The position numbers and the translations under genes were made by a program. 64,000 nucleotides of DNA from Salegentibacter sp. Hel_I_6 (GTDB lineage Bacteria > Bacteroidota > Bacteroidia > Flavobacteriales > Flavobacteriaceae), in the NCBI RefSeq assembly GCF_000745315.1, contig NZ_JQNQ01000001.1, positions 2,790,001 through 2,854,000 of the forward strand. Reading direction: 5' to 3'. Positions 7,725 through 17,139 of this stretch are shown here, piece after piece. The notes under the pieces were generated by a model that worked only from the letters and a program-made list of their open reading frames with translations, was not told the DNA's origin and made no database searches. The first letter of the stretch is position 1. Each line of letters starts with the position of its first letter.

Positions 7725-7961
7725 TTAATTGTCATCACCTATTTTATCAATTTCTTCGTCTATTTCTTTGTTAACTTTACCGTCAACCTTTTCACCGGCG
7801 CGTTCCAGTATGCCTTTTCTTTCTTCTTCAACCTCTTCTGGTTGCTCTCTTTCTACTTCAACTTCCTTCACTACGGTTTCTTTTTCTTCGGTATCCCGGC
7901 AAGAAGTAAAGCTTAACCCGGTAAAAAACAAAATTACTCCAGCAATAAATACTCGTTTCAT
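7725..7961 (-). CDS. 78-residue charged lipoprotein, third member of the array
   Basis: The SPII signal (residues 1-20) ends FTS-C21, followed by RDTEEKE. The rest alternates E/K/V and ends in an amphipathic, charged helix with RAGEKVDGKVN and KEIDEEIDKIG units. These are looser versions of the 11-residue pattern in the two neighbouring genes. The conserved Cys21-Arg22 pair and identical orientation mark it as a diverged paralogue. About 130 bases separate it from the 92-residue gene, with a promoter candidate in between, so it may be transcribed separately. Function unknown. Acidic residues after the lipidated cysteine fit export to the cell surface. Confidence 0.8.
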   Translation of the reverse strand: MKRVFIAGVILFFTGLSFTSCRDTEEKETVVKEVEVEREQPEEVEEERKGILERAGEKVDGKVNKEIDEEIDKIGDDN

Positions 7962-8037
7962 AAAATTTAATTTATTGGTTTAGTAATCGAAATTACGATT
8001 TTAATACGGCGTGGATTCTATTTTTAGGAAATTTTAG

Positions 8038-9288
8038 CTAAATAGATAATCTGTTATCTGTCTTTAGGTAAGTCATTATACTTTGAGTAGCACCGGTGTT
8101 ACTGTTTATGAAATGTTCTGAAATCATCCCTGTTTTTATTCTAAAATCTTTATTTGAAATCAGTTTTTCTGCAACCTCAGTAAATTCTGTTGAATCTTCT
8201 ACTGAAAATAGACCAGCAAGTTGTCTTAAACGTATGGCTTCAGGAAATTTCTCGTAATTTTTACCAATAATTATTGGAATTCCAAAAGTAGCAGGTTCTA
8301 AAATATTATGAAGCCCGGTGGTGCCTGCTGCCCCTCCCACATATGCGATATCTGAATAGCTGTAAACCTTACCCAGTAAACCAATAGTATCTAATATTAA
8401 AACATCAGAACTTGCTAAATCCTGATTTTCCCTTTTAGAATATCTGATAGATTTCTTTTTAATCTTTTGTTCTAAAACCTTTATTTTCTCTTCTTTAATT
8501 TCGTGAGGAGCGATTATGGTTTTCACCGCTTCAGAAGTATTATTGATAAATGGAAGTAAAATTTCTTCATCTTCTTGCCAGGTGCTTCCCGCCACAAGGC
8601 AGGTTTTTTTGTCTATAAATTCTTCAGCGAAATCAAGCTTGTTATTATATTGAATTTGCCGGGAAACTCGGTCAAAACGTGTATCTCCACTTATTGTTAT
8701 ATTATTAAAACCTCTATTTTCCAGTAACAGCTTAGATTCTTCATTTTGAACAAAGAAATGATCAAAAGTGTGTAAAGCATTTCGCATAAAGCCTCCGTAG
8801 GGCTTAAAATAGATTTGGCTTTCCCTAAAAGCTCCAGATATCAATAAAGCTGGAATACTTCTCTTCTTTAATTCAACAAGGAAATTGGGCCAGATTTCAT
8901 ATTTAATGAAAAAAGCCATTTCTGGATTAACCAGGTCAAGAAATCGCTTAGCGTTTGTTTGAGTATCCAAAGGCATATAAGTAATTAAATCGGCCAGCGG
9001 ATGATGTTTTTTATTTTCATAGCCGGAGGGGGAAAAGAAACTCACTAAGATTTTATATTTGGGAAATTCCTTTTTCACCTCTTCTATTATAGGTAAAGCC
9101 TGTTCAAATTCACCCAGGGAAGCCGCGTGAAACCATAAATATTCTGCGGTAGGATCTATTTCTCGTTTTAATTTGCTAAAAACTGTTTTTCGGCCTTCAG
9201 TAAATAATTTTAATTTATGGCTAAACCTGCCAGCCAGAGGAAGTGTATTCTCTGCAATTTTTATCGCGATGTTGTAGAGTGCATTCAA
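8038..9288 (-). CDS. waaA: 3-deoxy-D-manno-octulosonic acid transferase
   Basis: A 416-residue glycosyltransferase (GT30) that adds Kdo from CMP-Kdo to lipid A precursor at the inner membrane. The N-terminal domain carries HAASLGEFEQ with the expected catalytic E60, then SGAF and a C-terminal GT-B half with GGAAGTTGLHNILEPATFG for CMP-Kdo binding. A hydrophobic N-terminal helix, as in known WaaA, is weak here. Full length for the family. It is divergent from the DegT aminotransferase, with TATTTTCG-type near-consensus -7 boxes facing both ways in the 184-base gap. As the essential Kdo transferase it is likely the single copy. Confidence 0.95.
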   Translation of the reverse strand: MNALYNIAIKIAENTLPLAGRFSHKLKLFTEGRKTVFSKLKREIDPTAEYLWFHAASLGEFEQALPIIEEVKKEFPKYKILVSFFSPSGYENKKHHPLADLITYMPLDTQTNAKRFLDLVNPEMAFFIKYEIWPNFLVELKKRSIPALLISGAFRESQIYFKPYGGFMRNALHTFDHFFVQNEESKLLLENRGFNNITISGDTRFDRVSRQIQYNNKLDFAEEFIDKKTCLVAGSTWQEDEEILLPFINNTSEAVKTIIAPHEIKEEKIKVLEQKIKKKSIRYSKRENQDLASSDVLILDTIGLLGKVYSYSDIAYVGGAAGTTGLHNILEPATFGIPIIIGKNYEKFPEAIRLRQLAGLFSVEDSTEFTEVAEKLISNKDFRIKTGMISEHFINSNTGATQSIMTYLKTDNRLSI

Positions 9289-9472
9289 AATAACTGATTT
9301 CTAATGCGAAAATAGCCCTTTAATTAAAATTGATTGGCAATAGGGAGCTTATTTCGTATTTTCGTTGCACTCAAAAAAATACTTGAAACCAGCTTGATGC
9401 TGAACCTGAAAATTGGCATAGACTTGAACTTTATTATTTGTCAATTTAAAAGTGGAAGAAAATTTATAGTAG

Positions 9473-10606
9473 ATGAAAAAGATACAAATGGTTGACCTTA
9501 AGGGGCAATATGAGGGAATAAAAGATCAGGTGAATACTTCATTTCAGGAAGTGATAGAAAATGCGGCATTTATTAATGGTCCTGAAGTTCAGCAATTTCA
9601 GAAAGATTTAGAAGATTATCTGCAGGTAAAAAATGTGATACCCTGCGCTAACGGAACTGATGCTTTGCAAATAGCAATGATGGGTTTAGGGCTAAAACCT
9701 GGTGATGAGGTTATCACCGCAGATTTTACGTTTGCGGCAACTGTAGAGGTAATCGCACTTTTGCAACTTACCCCGGTTTTGGTAGATGTAGAACCAGATA
9801 CCTTTAATATAGATCCCGAAGCCATCAAAAAAGCCATAACCCCAAAAACTAAAGCGATTGTTCCTGTTCATCTTTTTGGACAGGTAGCCAATATGGATGC
9901 CATTATGGAGATTGCAGAAGAGCATAATCTCTATGTGATTGAAGATAATGCCCAGGCTATTGGCGGTAATTATCATAATAAAGAAGGGGAAACTTACAAA
10001 ACTGGAGCCATAGGGCATATAGGTGCCACCTCGTTTTTTCCTTCTAAAAATTTAGGCTGTTATGGTGATGGCGGCGCTATTTTTACTAATGATGATAAAT
10101 TGGCGCACACTATTCGCGGTATCGTAAATCACGGTATGTATGAGCGATATCACCACGATGTGGTTGGAGTTAATTCCAGGTTAGATAGTTTGCAGGCCGC
10201 TGTTTTACGTGCAAAACTTCCAAAATTGGATTTGTACAATGAATCGCGCAAAGAAGCAGCTAATCTTTACAACAGTGCATTTGCAAATGAGCCTAACATA
10301 GAAATACCTTATAGGGTGGGAGATTGTGATACTCATGTTTACCATCAATATACCCTTAAGATCCAGGAAGGAAAGCGAGATGCTCTTGCAAAACATTTGC
10401 AGGAAAAAGGGATTCCCTTCGGGATTTATTATCCTATTCCACTACATAGGCAAAAGGCCTATACAGATTCAAGGTATAACGAGGCCGATTTCCCTGTTAC
10501 TAATCAATTAGTACAGGAAGTGCTTTCATTACCAATGCATACCGAATTGGATAAAGAGCAAATTCAGTATATTACGAATACAATCAAGGATTTTTTAAAC
10601 GCTTAA
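9473..10606 (+). CDS. DegT/DnrJ/EryC1/StrS-family sugar aminotransferase
   Basis: A 377-residue PLP-dependent aminotransferase acting on keto-sugar nucleotides. The PLP lysine is K192 in FFPSKNLGCYGDGG, with GTDALQIAM (61-69) binding phosphate and D158 near the ring in IEDNAQAIGG. The N-terminus MVDLKGQY is typical. It faces waaA and precedes an amidohydrolase by 9 bases. No other nucleotide-sugar genes are adjacent, so its substrate is unclear. The second aminotransferase at 57869 belongs to the same family but is not a close copy. Likely products are amino-sugars of LPS or glycans. Confidence 0.9.
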   Translation: MKKIQMVDLKGQYEGIKDQVNTSFQEVIENAAFINGPEVQQFQKDLEDYLQVKNVIPCANGTDALQIAMMGLGLKPGDEVITADFTFAATVEVIALLQLTPVLVDVEPDTFNIDPEAIKKAITPKTKAIVPVHLFGQVANMDAIMEIAEEHNLYVIEDNAQAIGGNYHNKEGETYKTGAIGHIGATSFFPSKNLGCYGDGGAIFTNDDKLAHTIRGIVNHGMYERYHHDVVGVNSRLDSLQAAVLRAKLPKLDLYNESRKEAANLYNSAFANEPNIEIPYRVGDCDTHVYHQYTLKIQEGKRDALAKHLQEKGIPFGIYYPIPLHRQKAYTDSRYNEADFPVTNQLVQEVLSLPMHTELDKEQIQYITNTIKDFLNA

Positions 10607-10615
10607 TTTTTTAAT

Positions 10616-11896
10616 ATGAAAAAACTTTTAATTTTTTGCTTTGCAATTTTGTTATCTGTAGGTCTTCAGGCGCAGGATTTATATATCCAGGCCGGGAAAT
10701 TAGTAGATACGAAGTCAGGAAAAATTTTAACTGAAAAAACAATTATTGTTTCCGAAGAAAGGATTAAAAGTGTGGAAAACGGATTTGTAAATCCGGAGAG
10801 TGAAAAAGATTCTGTAATCGATCTTCGTAATAAAACAGTACTTCCGGGATTAACAGATATGCATGTTCACCTGGAAAGCGAGACCAATCCGCAGAAATAT
10901 ATGGAACGTTTTATTAACGATCCTGCAGATGCCGCTTTTAATGCTGTAGGCTTTGCAAAAACAACTTTAATGGCCGGCTTTACTACCGTGAGGGAATTAG
11001 GCGGAAGCGGAGTGAATATTGCCCTTCGCGATGCAATAAATAAAGGCAAAGTTGATGGTCCAAGAATCTTTACCGCCGGGAAATCCCTTGCTACAACCGG
11101 GGGGCACGCCGACCCCAGCAACGGAATGAATAGCGAATTAACCGGAGACCCGGGACCAAAAGAAGGTGTGGTAAACGGGCCCGAAGATGCAGCCAAAGCT
11201 GTACGCCAACGTTATAAAAATGGAGCCGACCTAATAAAAATCACTGCTACCGGAGGCGTATTAAGTGTAGCTAAAAGTAGCTCTAATCCGCAATTTACCG
11301 AAGAGGAAATTAGAGCTATAGTAGAAACGGCTAAAGATTATGATTTTCATGTAGCGGCTCACGCTCACGGAGATGAAGGAATGCAAAGAGCTATTCGAGC
11401 CGGTGTAAAAACTATTGAACACGGTACGAAAATGAGCGAAGAAACGATGGATTTAATGAAGGAATATGATGCTTATTTGGTACCTACAATTACAGCCGGA
11501 AAGGAAGTAACCCAAAATGCTGAAATTGAAAATTATTACCCAGAACTCGTTGTTCCTAAAGCAAGGGAAATAGGTCCGCAGATTCAGGATATGTTTGGTA
11601 GGGCTTATAAAAGGGGAGTAGGAATAGTATTTGGTACCGATGCCGGTGTTTTTAAACATGGGGAAAACGCCCGAGAGTTTGTATATATGACTGAAGCCGG
11701 AATGCCTGCCATTGAAGCAATTCAAAGCGCTACAGTAACTGCGGCTAAAATTCTGAAAATGGAAAATGAACTCGGCCAGATCGCTGAAGGTTTTTATGCC
11801 GATATTATTGCCGTAGATGAGGATCCCACTGAAAATATAGAAACGCTAAAAGAAGTGAGGTTTGTAATGAAACAAGGGAAGGTCTATAAGAAATAG
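10616..11896 (+). CDS. Secreted metal-dependent amidohydrolase
   Basis: 426 residues with a signal peptide (1-20, ending LQAQ). It has the amidohydrolase fold with metal ligands H83 and H85 in DMHVHLE, K208 in LIKITATGG (probably carboxylated), H249 or H251 in HAHGDEG, H269 in IEHGT and D342 in FGTDAG. This is the imidazolonepropionase/Xaa-Pro dipeptidase-like branch that hydrolyses dipeptide or cyclic amide bonds. It starts 9 bases after the aminotransferase, likely in one transcript, and ends at a strong terminator. The substrate cannot be read from sequence. Such secreted members usually take peptides. Confidence 0.9.
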   Translation: MKKLLIFCFAILLSVGLQAQDLYIQAGKLVDTKSGKILTEKTIIVSEERIKSVENGFVNPESEKDSVIDLRNKTVLPGLTDMHVHLESETNPQKYMERFINDPADAAFNAVGFAKTTLMAGFTTVRELGGSGVNIALRDAINKGKVDGPRIFTAGKSLATTGGHADPSNGMNSELTGDPGPKEGVVNGPEDAAKAVRQRYKNGADLIKITATGGVLSVAKSSSNPQFTEEEIRAIVETAKDYDFHVAAHAHGDEGMQRAIRAGVKTIEHGTKMSEETMDLMKEYDAYLVPTITAGKEVTQNAEIENYYPELVVPKAREIGPQIQDMFGRAYKRGVGIVFGTDAGVFKHGENAREFVYMTEAGMPAIEAIQSATVTAAKILKMENELGQIAEGFYADIIAVDEDPTENIETLKEVRFVMKQGKVYKK

Positions 11897-11914
11897 ATTC
11901 TTTATACTGTATAA

Positions 11915-11950
11915 AAAAAGGCTGTTTGAATTATTTCAAACAGCCTTTTT
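11915..11950. terminator. Bidirectional terminator
   Basis: A perfect 16-bp inverted repeat, aaaaaggctgtttgaa (11915-11930) with ttcaaacagccttttt (11935-11950), ending both the amidohydrolase and the convergent S9 peptidase gene. Confidence 0.9.
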
Positions 11951-11971
11951 AAGTTTTATAATGTTTAAAGT

Positions 11972-14431
11972 TTAATCTTTCAATTCAGCTGAAGCTTCAA
12001 TGTTTCCAGATTCTTCTCTGTTTTTCACGTATTTTTCCAACCATTGGTCTTGTTCCCAAAGTACGTGTAAAACAGATTCCTTGGCGCTATATCCGTGGCT
12101 TTCTTTTGGTAACATCACCAAACGGGCCGTTGCTCCAAGGCCTTTTAAGGCATTAAAATAACGTTCACTCTGCATGGGGTAAGTTCCCGAGTTATTATCG
12201 GCTTCCCCGTGAATTAATAAAAGTGGTGTTTTCATTTTTTCAGCGTGCATAAAAGGGGACATATTGTAATATACTTCTGGCGCTTCCCAGTAGTTTCTTT
12301 CTTCACTCTGGAAACCAAAAGGAGTTAGCGTTCTGTTATAAGCACCACTTCTGGCAATTCCAGCAGCAAATAGGTTAGAATGCGAAAGTAAATTTGCAGT
12401 CATAAATGCACCATAACTATGGCCGCCTACCGCAACCCGGTCACGATCTACATAACCCTTTTCGGCTACAGCATCTATCGCCGCCTTTCCGTTGGCCACA
12501 AGTTGTTCTCTAAAACTGTCATTTGGTTGTTCCTCACCTTCGCCAATAATAGGAAAAGAAGCGTTGTCTAAGACCACGTATCCTCTGTTTACCCAATATA
12601 TTGGTGATCCATAATAGGGATAGGTGAAATCGTTTGCATTTGAGGTATTTTGAGAAGCTGAATTTTTATCCTTGTATTCTCTTGGGTAAGCCCAAACGAT
12701 CATAGGATGCTCTTCAGGGTTTTCTTTATCAAAACCTTCAGGGAGGTAAAGCGTTCCGTTTAATTCCAGGCCGTCTTCACGCTCGTATGTAATGACTTCT
12801 TTACTAACATTTTCAAGACTCTTAAAAGGATTTTCAAAAGAAGTGATTTGTGTTAGGTCTTCATTAGCATTTATATCGCGAATGTAATAGTTAGGATATT
12901 CGGTAGCCGATTCTATTCGTACCAAAATTTTCCCGTCTTCAATATCTAAAGCCTCCATAAGGCTTTCTTTCTTATCGTTATATTCCGATTGGTATAAGCG
13001 TTCGGTTTCTCCATCTTCCAAATCTATTTTATCGGCAAAAGGAAATTGACCTTCTTTGGTATAACCTGCTCCAAGAAGAAAAGCCTCTTCGCCATCTAAT
13101 TTTAAAATATTTTGACCGAATTCATTTTTGGTAGTTACAAAACGGCCGGGATCGCTGTAACGATCCTGATAGTTTCTATCAAAAATAACCTCAGGTTCTT
13201 CTGATGCATCAGAAGGGTTGAAAACATAGGTTCTCGTGTTACGCGTATTCCACCAGTAATCATCTACTAAAGCGATTTCATCGTTTCCCCAGGTAATTCC
13301 TGAAAAACGATCTTTGGTTTTTAGCATCGATTTTCCTTCGCCTTTAAAAGGAGCTTCTAACATAAAAACTTCATCTCTAAAATCTACTTCAACTTCTGGA
13401 TCGCCTTCATCCAAAGCTTCTACATAAACTAAAGTAGCTGGTTTGTCATTACGCCACTGTACGTTTCTTCTTCCGGTTTGAGTAGACATAAAACCTTGCG
13501 GTAAATCTTCTAAAAGCGGCTCATCATTAACCTGATTAACTAAATCCCCACTTTTTGTATAAATGTTAGTTTCAGAAGGAAACCTGTAATAAGGAACCAG
13601 GTAGGAAAATGGTTTTTTAATATGATTAAGCATTACGTATTCTCCATCGGGAGAGAATGAAACACTACTATACATTTTAGCATCCATCCATTTTTCTGAA
13701 GTGCCGTCTAAATTTACTTTTACCAATTCTGAACGTGCTAATTGTTCAAAATTATATTCATCGTTGGGATTTTTAAGCAAATCCTGGTAGGTACGGTTTT
13801 GTGCCTCTTTTCCATCACTTACAGAAACTGTGGGGCCTTCGGGAACAGCAGTTTCTGTATTAATTAAATCTTCCCTATCTTCAGGTAACATTTTAACCAA
13901 AACCGAAGAATTATCTTTATACCAGTTGATCACGTCACGCATATTCGCATTAAGATTAGCATCGGTTAATCTTTTAGCCTGCCCGTTTTCAATATTTAAA
14001 ACCCAAAGTTCAACCCCGGTATTGGTGGTATTTGTAAATGCAATTTTAGATTCATCTGGAGACCAGCTGAAATTTGCTAAACGCGGATTTTCTGGAAGAC
14101 CTTGAACCTGTTTTGGCATTTCAGCGTCAATAGGTTTTACTTCCAGGTTATTGTAATATGTAGCGCGGCTGCTAATATTAGTTACCGGGTTTATTCTTAA
14201 ACCACCAAGTCGTAGCTCCTCTTCGCTTAATTCAGCAATGGTTTTATATTGATCGCGGTATAAAAAGATCATCATTTCACCATCACTATCTAAAATGGTG
14301 GAGGGAGCGAGGGGAACATCCACCAAATCCAGGATTTCCTGAGGTGGTTTTTGGTAGGTCAAATTTTCCTGTGACAATAGTGCGGGAAAACTCAGTAATA
14401 AACTGAAAATACTTAAAATAATTTTTTTCAT
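11972..14431 (-). CDS. S9 family prolyl-oligopeptidase-like secreted peptidase
   Basis: 819 residues. A signal peptide (about 1-20, ending LLSQ) is followed by a beta-propeller region (about 80-540) with WD40-like PD40 repeats (FSWSPDESKIAF, SFSPDGEYVML). The alpha/beta-hydrolase domain has S672 in GGHSYGAFM, D745 in HGEADNNSG and H779 in KESHGYS as the catalytic triad. This is the dipeptidyl-peptidase/acylaminoacyl-peptidase group, with glutamyl endopeptidase-type members in Bacteroidota. It probably digests peptides in the periplasm or outside the cell. Monocistronic, convergent with the amidohydrolase gene. Confidence 0.93.
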   Translation of the reverse strand: MKKIILSIFSLLLSFPALLSQENLTYQKPPQEILDLVDVPLAPSTILDSDGEMMIFLYRDQYKTIAELSEEELRLGGLRINPVTNISSRATYYNNLEVKPIDAEMPKQVQGLPENPRLANFSWSPDESKIAFTNTTNTGVELWVLNIENGQAKRLTDANLNANMRDVINWYKDNSSVLVKMLPEDREDLINTETAVPEGPTVSVSDGKEAQNRTYQDLLKNPNDEYNFEQLARSELVKVNLDGTSEKWMDAKMYSSVSFSPDGEYVMLNHIKKPFSYLVPYYRFPSETNIYTKSGDLVNQVNDEPLLEDLPQGFMSTQTGRRNVQWRNDKPATLVYVEALDEGDPEVEVDFRDEVFMLEAPFKGEGKSMLKTKDRFSGITWGNDEIALVDDYWWNTRNTRTYVFNPSDASEEPEVIFDRNYQDRYSDPGRFVTTKNEFGQNILKLDGEEAFLLGAGYTKEGQFPFADKIDLEDGETERLYQSEYNDKKESLMEALDIEDGKILVRIESATEYPNYYIRDINANEDLTQITSFENPFKSLENVSKEVITYEREDGLELNGTLYLPEGFDKENPEEHPMIVWAYPREYKDKNSASQNTSNANDFTYPYYGSPIYWVNRGYVVLDNASFPIIGEGEEQPNDSFREQLVANGKAAIDAVAEKGYVDRDRVAVGGHSYGAFMTANLLSHSNLFAAGIARSGAYNRTLTPFGFQSEERNYWEAPEVYYNMSPFMHAEKMKTPLLLIHGEADNNSGTYPMQSERYFNALKGLGATARLVMLPKESHGYSAKESVLHVLWEQDQWLEKYVKNREESGNIEASAELKD

Positions 14432-14568
14432 AAAATGTGGTTTTGGAAATTGAAATAAAAATGAGCTATAATCGCAGTAATGTTAATGTTCACTATATTG
14501 CGGACCCATTTTTTATTAAATGCTTAAATTGAAATTGAATAAGATCTAAATATACTAAACAATAGAAT

Positions 14569-15579
14569 ATGTATCAATCTAAAATAGCCGGAGTTGGTAG
14601 TTACGTACCAGAAAATGTTGTTACTAATGATGATTTGGCAAAAATTATGGATACCAATGATGAATGGATTCAGGAAAGAACCGGCATCAAAGAACGTAGA
14701 CATATCAAGAAGGGTGATGGTAATTCTACCGCAATAATGGGTGTGAAAGCTGCAAAAATTGCAATTGAACGTGCTAAAATTGATAAAGATGATATAGATC
14801 TGATTGTTTTTGCAACTTTAAGTCCCGATTATTATTTTCCAGGTTGTGGCGTGCAGGTTCAGGAAATGTTAGCTATAAATACCTGCCCGGCTTTAGATGT
14901 GAGAAATCAATGTAGCGGATTTATTTACGGACTTTCTACCGCCGATCAATTTATTAAAACCGGGATGTATAAGAATGTACTGGTAATTGGCAGCGAAAAC
15001 CATAGTGGCGGGCTTGATTTTACCAGTCGTGGGCGTTCGGTTTCTGTGATTTTTGGAGATGGGGCAGGAGCCGTTGTTTTAACAAGAAGCGACCACAATG
15101 GAGAAGGAATACTTTCTACACATTTACATTCTGAAGGGAAACACGCTTTAGAACTTTCTTTGAAGGGCCCAAGTACTGAACATTGGGTGCCCGAGATTAT
15201 TGGGGAAAATCCGCAGGGAGACGATATTCCATATTATCCTTATATGAATGGTCAATTTGTTTTTAAAAATGCCATTCAGCGTTTTTCTGAAGTGATTATG
15301 GAAGGCTTAAAAGCAAACGGACTTGAAGTGAAAGATATAGACATGCTTATTCCGCATCAGGCGAATTTGCGAATTTCACAATATGTTCAGCAAAAATTTA
15401 AATTAAGCGACGATCAGATATATAACAATATTCAGAAATACGGAAATACTACAGCGGCGTCTATTCCAATAGCTTTATGTGAGGCCTGGGAAAAAGGAAA
15501 AATAAAAAATGAAGATGTTATTGTACTTGCAGCTTTTGGTAGCGGATTTACCTGGGCAAGTGCGGTGATAAGCTGGTAG
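14569..15579 (+). CDS. fabH: 3-oxoacyl-[acyl-carrier-protein] synthase III
   Basis: A 336-residue thiolase-fold condensing enzyme that starts fatty acid synthesis from acyl-CoA and malonyl-ACP. The catalytic triad is C115 (NQCSGFIYG), H263 (IPHQANLR) and N293 (YGNTTAAS), with the FGDGAGAVVL glycine motif at 162-171. Flavobacteria often carry more than one KAS III. This copy is not next to plsX or rpmF, so it could be a secondary paralogue with different acyl-CoA preference. It is monocistronic, with a terminator 15 bases after the stop codon. Confidence 0.93.
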   Translation: MYQSKIAGVGSYVPENVVTNDDLAKIMDTNDEWIQERTGIKERRHIKKGDGNSTAIMGVKAAKIAIERAKIDKDDIDLIVFATLSPDYYFPGCGVQVQEMLAINTCPALDVRNQCSGFIYGLSTADQFIKTGMYKNVLVIGSENHSGGLDFTSRGRSVSVIFGDGAGAVVLTRSDHNGEGILSTHLHSEGKHALELSLKGPSTEHWVPEIIGENPQGDDIPYYPYMNGQFVFKNAIQRFSEVIMEGLKANGLEVKDIDMLIPHQANLRISQYVQQKFKLSDDQIYNNIQKYGNTTAASIPIALCEAWEKGKIKNEDVIVLAAFGSGFTWASAVISW

Positions 15580-15593
15580 ATTAATTAATATAT

Positions 15594-15636
15594 AAAAAAG
15601 CTGTTTGATGATCTTGGTAATTTCAAACAGCTTTTT
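15594..15636. terminator. Rho-independent terminator
   Basis: Stem aaaaaagctgtttga (15594-15608) pairs with tcaaacagctttttg (ending 15636), with a 14-base loop. It lies between fabH and the convergent small membrane protein. Confidence 0.8.
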
Positions 15637-15657
15637 GTTCTCAATGAATTTTAATAT

Positions 15658-15849
15658 TCATATTTTTTTAAAATATTTAAAGAGATCGTATATCCCAAAA
15701 ATAATAAACCCAACCGCCAAGATTAATCCGAAATTATCGGTCACTTCCGCTGTTAAGTGGGTGTAGAGCCTGTATGCACCGTAAACCAGGAATAAAATAC
15801 CCAAAATTAAGTGCCATTTGTTGCGTTTTCCTCCCTGGAGGTTACTCAT
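15658..15849 (-). CDS. Small two-helix membrane protein
   Basis: 63 residues from the ATG at 15847-15849. A longer in-frame reading to 15882 exists, but the shorter start gives an 8-base overlap with the upstream gene stop (gATGAGTAA), the usual coupled arrangement. Hydrophobic helices cover about residues 13-30 and 39-57, with a basic N-terminus (GGKRNKW) and a basic tail (KYFKKI). I do not recognise a named family. It is probably co-translated with the DUF2007-like protein, suggesting a shared role at the membrane. Confidence 0.75.
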   Translation of the reverse strand: MSNLQGGKRNKWHLILGILFLVYGAYRLYTHLTAEVTDNFGLILAVGFIIFGIYDLFKYFKKI

Positions 15850-16087
15850 CTTTATAATCTTTTGGAAAGGTTGTTTTTGCAATATTTAAAGCTTCATCAT
15901 AATGATTTTTAACGACAAAAAGCTGAACCTGTCCTGGTAAACCTCCGCCAAATCCGGCTCTTAATCCCGAATCAAAATCATTTCTAACCCGGGAAGAAAT
16001 TCCGGCTTTATCAAATAATTCCTGCAGGTATTGTACATTGGTGTCTGAACCGGTATAAACTCTTTCGTAAGATTCGTCTGAACTCAT
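15842..16087 (-). CDS. DUF2007-like putative signal-transducing protein
   Basis: 81 residues. The pattern is a short strand (YERVYTGSD), helix, then GISSRVRNDFDSGLRAGFGGGLPGQVQLFVVKNHYDEAL. It matches the DUF2007 family, small ferredoxin-like-fold proteins of unknown role whose hallmark is a V/I-x-V strand followed by D/E-x-A. It overlaps the next gene by 8 bases, so the two form a small operon. Beyond family membership no function is established. Confidence 0.8.
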   Translation of the reverse strand: MSSDESYERVYTGSDTNVQYLQELFDKAGISSRVRNDFDSGLRAGFGGGLPGQVQLFVVKNHYDEALNIAKTTFPKDYKDE

Positions 16088-16164
16088 AATTAGTAGTTTT
16101 TAGTACTATCTAAAATACAAATAACAAAATAGCTCTATGCTTATTTTATACTGAGTTTAACGTT

Positions 16165-16911
16165 CTAGGCATTATAATATTTACTACGCCAAATCGCGGA
16201 ACTAAAATTCTTTCCTTTCTTAAACCCGTAGAAAATAGAAAGCCCGGCTACCCATTTAAATGCGAAAAAAAATACCATAAAAAATTGAGCAGTTGTTTGC
16301 TGTGGGGAGAAGAGTCCGTCAGGAATGAGTAGTGCGATTAAAAAACTTAGTAGCAATAGGAAACCAATAAAATTTTCAAGATTTTTAAAAGGCCACATCA
16401 TTAACTTTCTCAATGGCTGCAAATCGTTCCCCCATTTGTGTATTAAATAGTAATAATCGTTACCCATGGGAGCAAATAGCAAAGGATCATCGGCATTTTC
16501 AAGCTTAAAAAGCTTGGAAGGAGCTACAATTTTAAAGCCTTTCAAGGTGAGCTGTTGTTCTTTTTCTAAAGCTTTAATTTTGCTAACCGCTTCATAAGGG
16601 ATTTCTCCTTTAAAATAAGTGCTATCTAAAAAACGCAGGCGGTATTCTATACAAAGCTTTTCAATGTCTGAGAGGTGAAATATTCTATCGCTTTCCAGTA
16701 GATCCAGATTAAAATTATTAATTCCAGCATCTCCATTATGAATTTCTTTTAGAATTTCATCTTCTTTTTTTGTTTCATTATCAAAGATATCCTGTACCTG
16801 TTGTAGAATATTTTCAGAAGAGATTCTTTTTTCTCGGTATTTATGCAGCTGCACTTCTAGATTAGTGCGAGGCAAACTTAAATTCAACTTCATTTTCTTT
16901 TTCTTTAGCAT
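16165..16911 (-). CDS. Hypothetical protein with C-terminal membrane hairpin
   Basis: 248 residues with a very basic start (MLKKKKMKL). The soluble part (about 10-175) is rich in E/K/L helices and includes KIKALEKEQQLTLKGFKIVAP and PLLFAPMGNDYYYLIHKWG. Two hydrophobic helices follow at about 182-202 and 208-232, then a basic C-terminus. I do not recognise the family. The second start at M7 is equally possible. It stands alone between the DUF2007 pair and the fasciclin gene. Its length and coherent composition support a real gene. Confidence 0.7.
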   Translation of the reverse strand: MLKKKKMKLNLSLPRTNLEVQLHKYREKRISSENILQQVQDIFDNETKKEDEILKEIHNGDAGINNFNLDLLESDRIFHLSDIEKLCIEYRLRFLDSTYFKGEIPYEAVSKIKALEKEQQLTLKGFKIVAPSKLFKLENADDPLLFAPMGNDYYYLIHKWGNDLQPLRKLMMWPFKNLENFIGFLLLLSFLIALLIPDGLFSPQQTTAQFFMVFFFAFKWVAGLSIFYGFKKGKNFSSAIWRSKYYNA

Positions 16912-17139
16912 CTGTCACTAAATTAAGTAATTAAGATGATTCCTGCAATCCTATTTTTTCAAAATGATATTGATGTTAAAACTATCCTAATTGGATATTT
17001 TTAAATACTGTTTAACGTTAATAAGTTTAAATTAGACAAAAATTAAAACAAACGAATTCTGAATAAAAAATTTTAGCGCTTTAAAAAACCGAAGCACTTT
17101 GAATCTCGTTTATTTAATAAACCATTTAAAATTATTGTT

